This document shows, in pieces, positions 12,602 to 12,740 of a stretch of 12,740 bases of DNA; position 1 is the first letter of the stretch; every line of letters begins with the position of its first letter. The translations under genes were made by a program, and so were the position numbers. This DNA is from Nanobdellota archaeon (GTDB lineage: Archaea > Nanobdellota > Nanobdellia > Pacearchaeales > GW2011-AR1), in NCBI GenBank assembly GCA_030704765.1, contig JAUYDD010000165.1, positions 1 through 12,740 on the forward strand, given 5' to 3'. The notes beneath the pieces were generated by a model, which did no database searches, was not told the origin of the DNA, and worked only from the letters and a program-made list of their open reading frames with translations.

Positions 12602-12740
12602 GTTGAGAATTGAAAACCTCATGATTTATCATGTGGTCGTAGCAAATGTTACAGTTTTCAATTCTCGAGCACAAGAAAATTCTTTCAGATGAATTTTCTG
12701 TGCAGAAAAAACTTTTATGGTTTTTTCTTGCATCCTAAAA
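12600..12740 (+). repeat. Hairpin-array repeat, copy 5 (cut by window end)
   Basis: It starts with ATGTTGAGAAT and contains the long inverted repeat (12603-12668), the GCACAAGAAAATTC/GAATTTTCTGTGC hairpin, and the AGAAAAAAC/GTTTTTTCT hairpin, then runs into GCATCCTAAAA at the window edge. The loop of the third hairpin reads TTTTATG, the reverse complement of CATAAAA found at the same place in copies 1 and 4. Confidence 0.9.

Noticed and set aside
12572..12622. Upstream start of the DUF362 gene at 12622
   Set aside because: The extra N-terminal residues are encoded by the repeat element and linker, and the promoter-like box lies inside that extension.
884..12740. CRISPR array
   Set aside because: The repeats are far apart, lie in both orientations, are 138-232 bp long, and have no regular spacers or cas genes.
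1..12740. Complete insertion sequence of the IS200/IS605 family
   Set aside because: The end hairpins suggest such an origin, but there is no TnpA or TnpB reading frame in the window; only nonautonomous elements can be claimed.

Overview
The window is AT-rich and reads as part of an archaeal chromosome, most likely from a DPANN-type lineage such as Woesearchaeota/Pacearchaeota. The lineage is inferred and was not tested. Supporting signs are an archaeal initiator tRNA (A1-U72 pair, three G-C pairs in the anticodon stem, no encoded CCA), an archaeal-style RNase HII ending in a PCNA-box-like QKTLF, and TATA boxes about 25 bp upstream of most start codons, which implies leaderless transcripts. 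The mix of compact membrane and redox genes fits as well.

Layout from left to right: a partial hairpin repeat (1-139); a membrane-anchored thioredoxin-fold protein (149-817, minus); a second hairpin repeat (884-1081); a membrane-anchored coiled-coil protein (1184-1831, plus); a large SMC-type ATPase (1841-4705, minus); two overlapping PH-domain membrane proteins (4799-5877, plus); a dense palindromic intergenic region containing another repeat copy (5869-6221); a cation:proton antiporter (6272-7540, minus); divergent from it, a trypsin-like protease with a Tat-like leader (7647-8693, plus); a probable 2H phosphoesterase (8694-9344, minus); RNase HII (9403-10047, minus); the initiator tRNA (10217-10291, plus); two tandem repeat copies (10328-10803); rubrerythrin (10871-11446, minus); a DUF362/ferredoxin protein (11477-12571, minus); and a final repeat copy cut by the window end.

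The genes are mostly single transcription units with their own promoters. Only the PH-domain pair is a clear operon. Functional themes are chromosome organisation (SMC), RNA/DNA maintenance (RNase HII, the 2H protein, tRNA), envelope functions (PH proteins, antiporter, thioredoxin-like protein, protease) and redox or oxidative-stress chemistry (rubrerythrin, DUF362 iron-sulfur protein).

Two things stand out. First, the SMC protein has SMC-type ATPase heads but carries a Rad50-like CPLC zinc-hook motif exactly at its midpoint, where an SMC hinge is expected. Second, six copies of a modular array of nested hairpins fill the intergenic space. They share fixed ends but differ by whole-hairpin insertions, compensatory base-pair changes, replacement of an entire stem and an inverted loop. 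This pattern points to selection or copying that acts on the folded strand.
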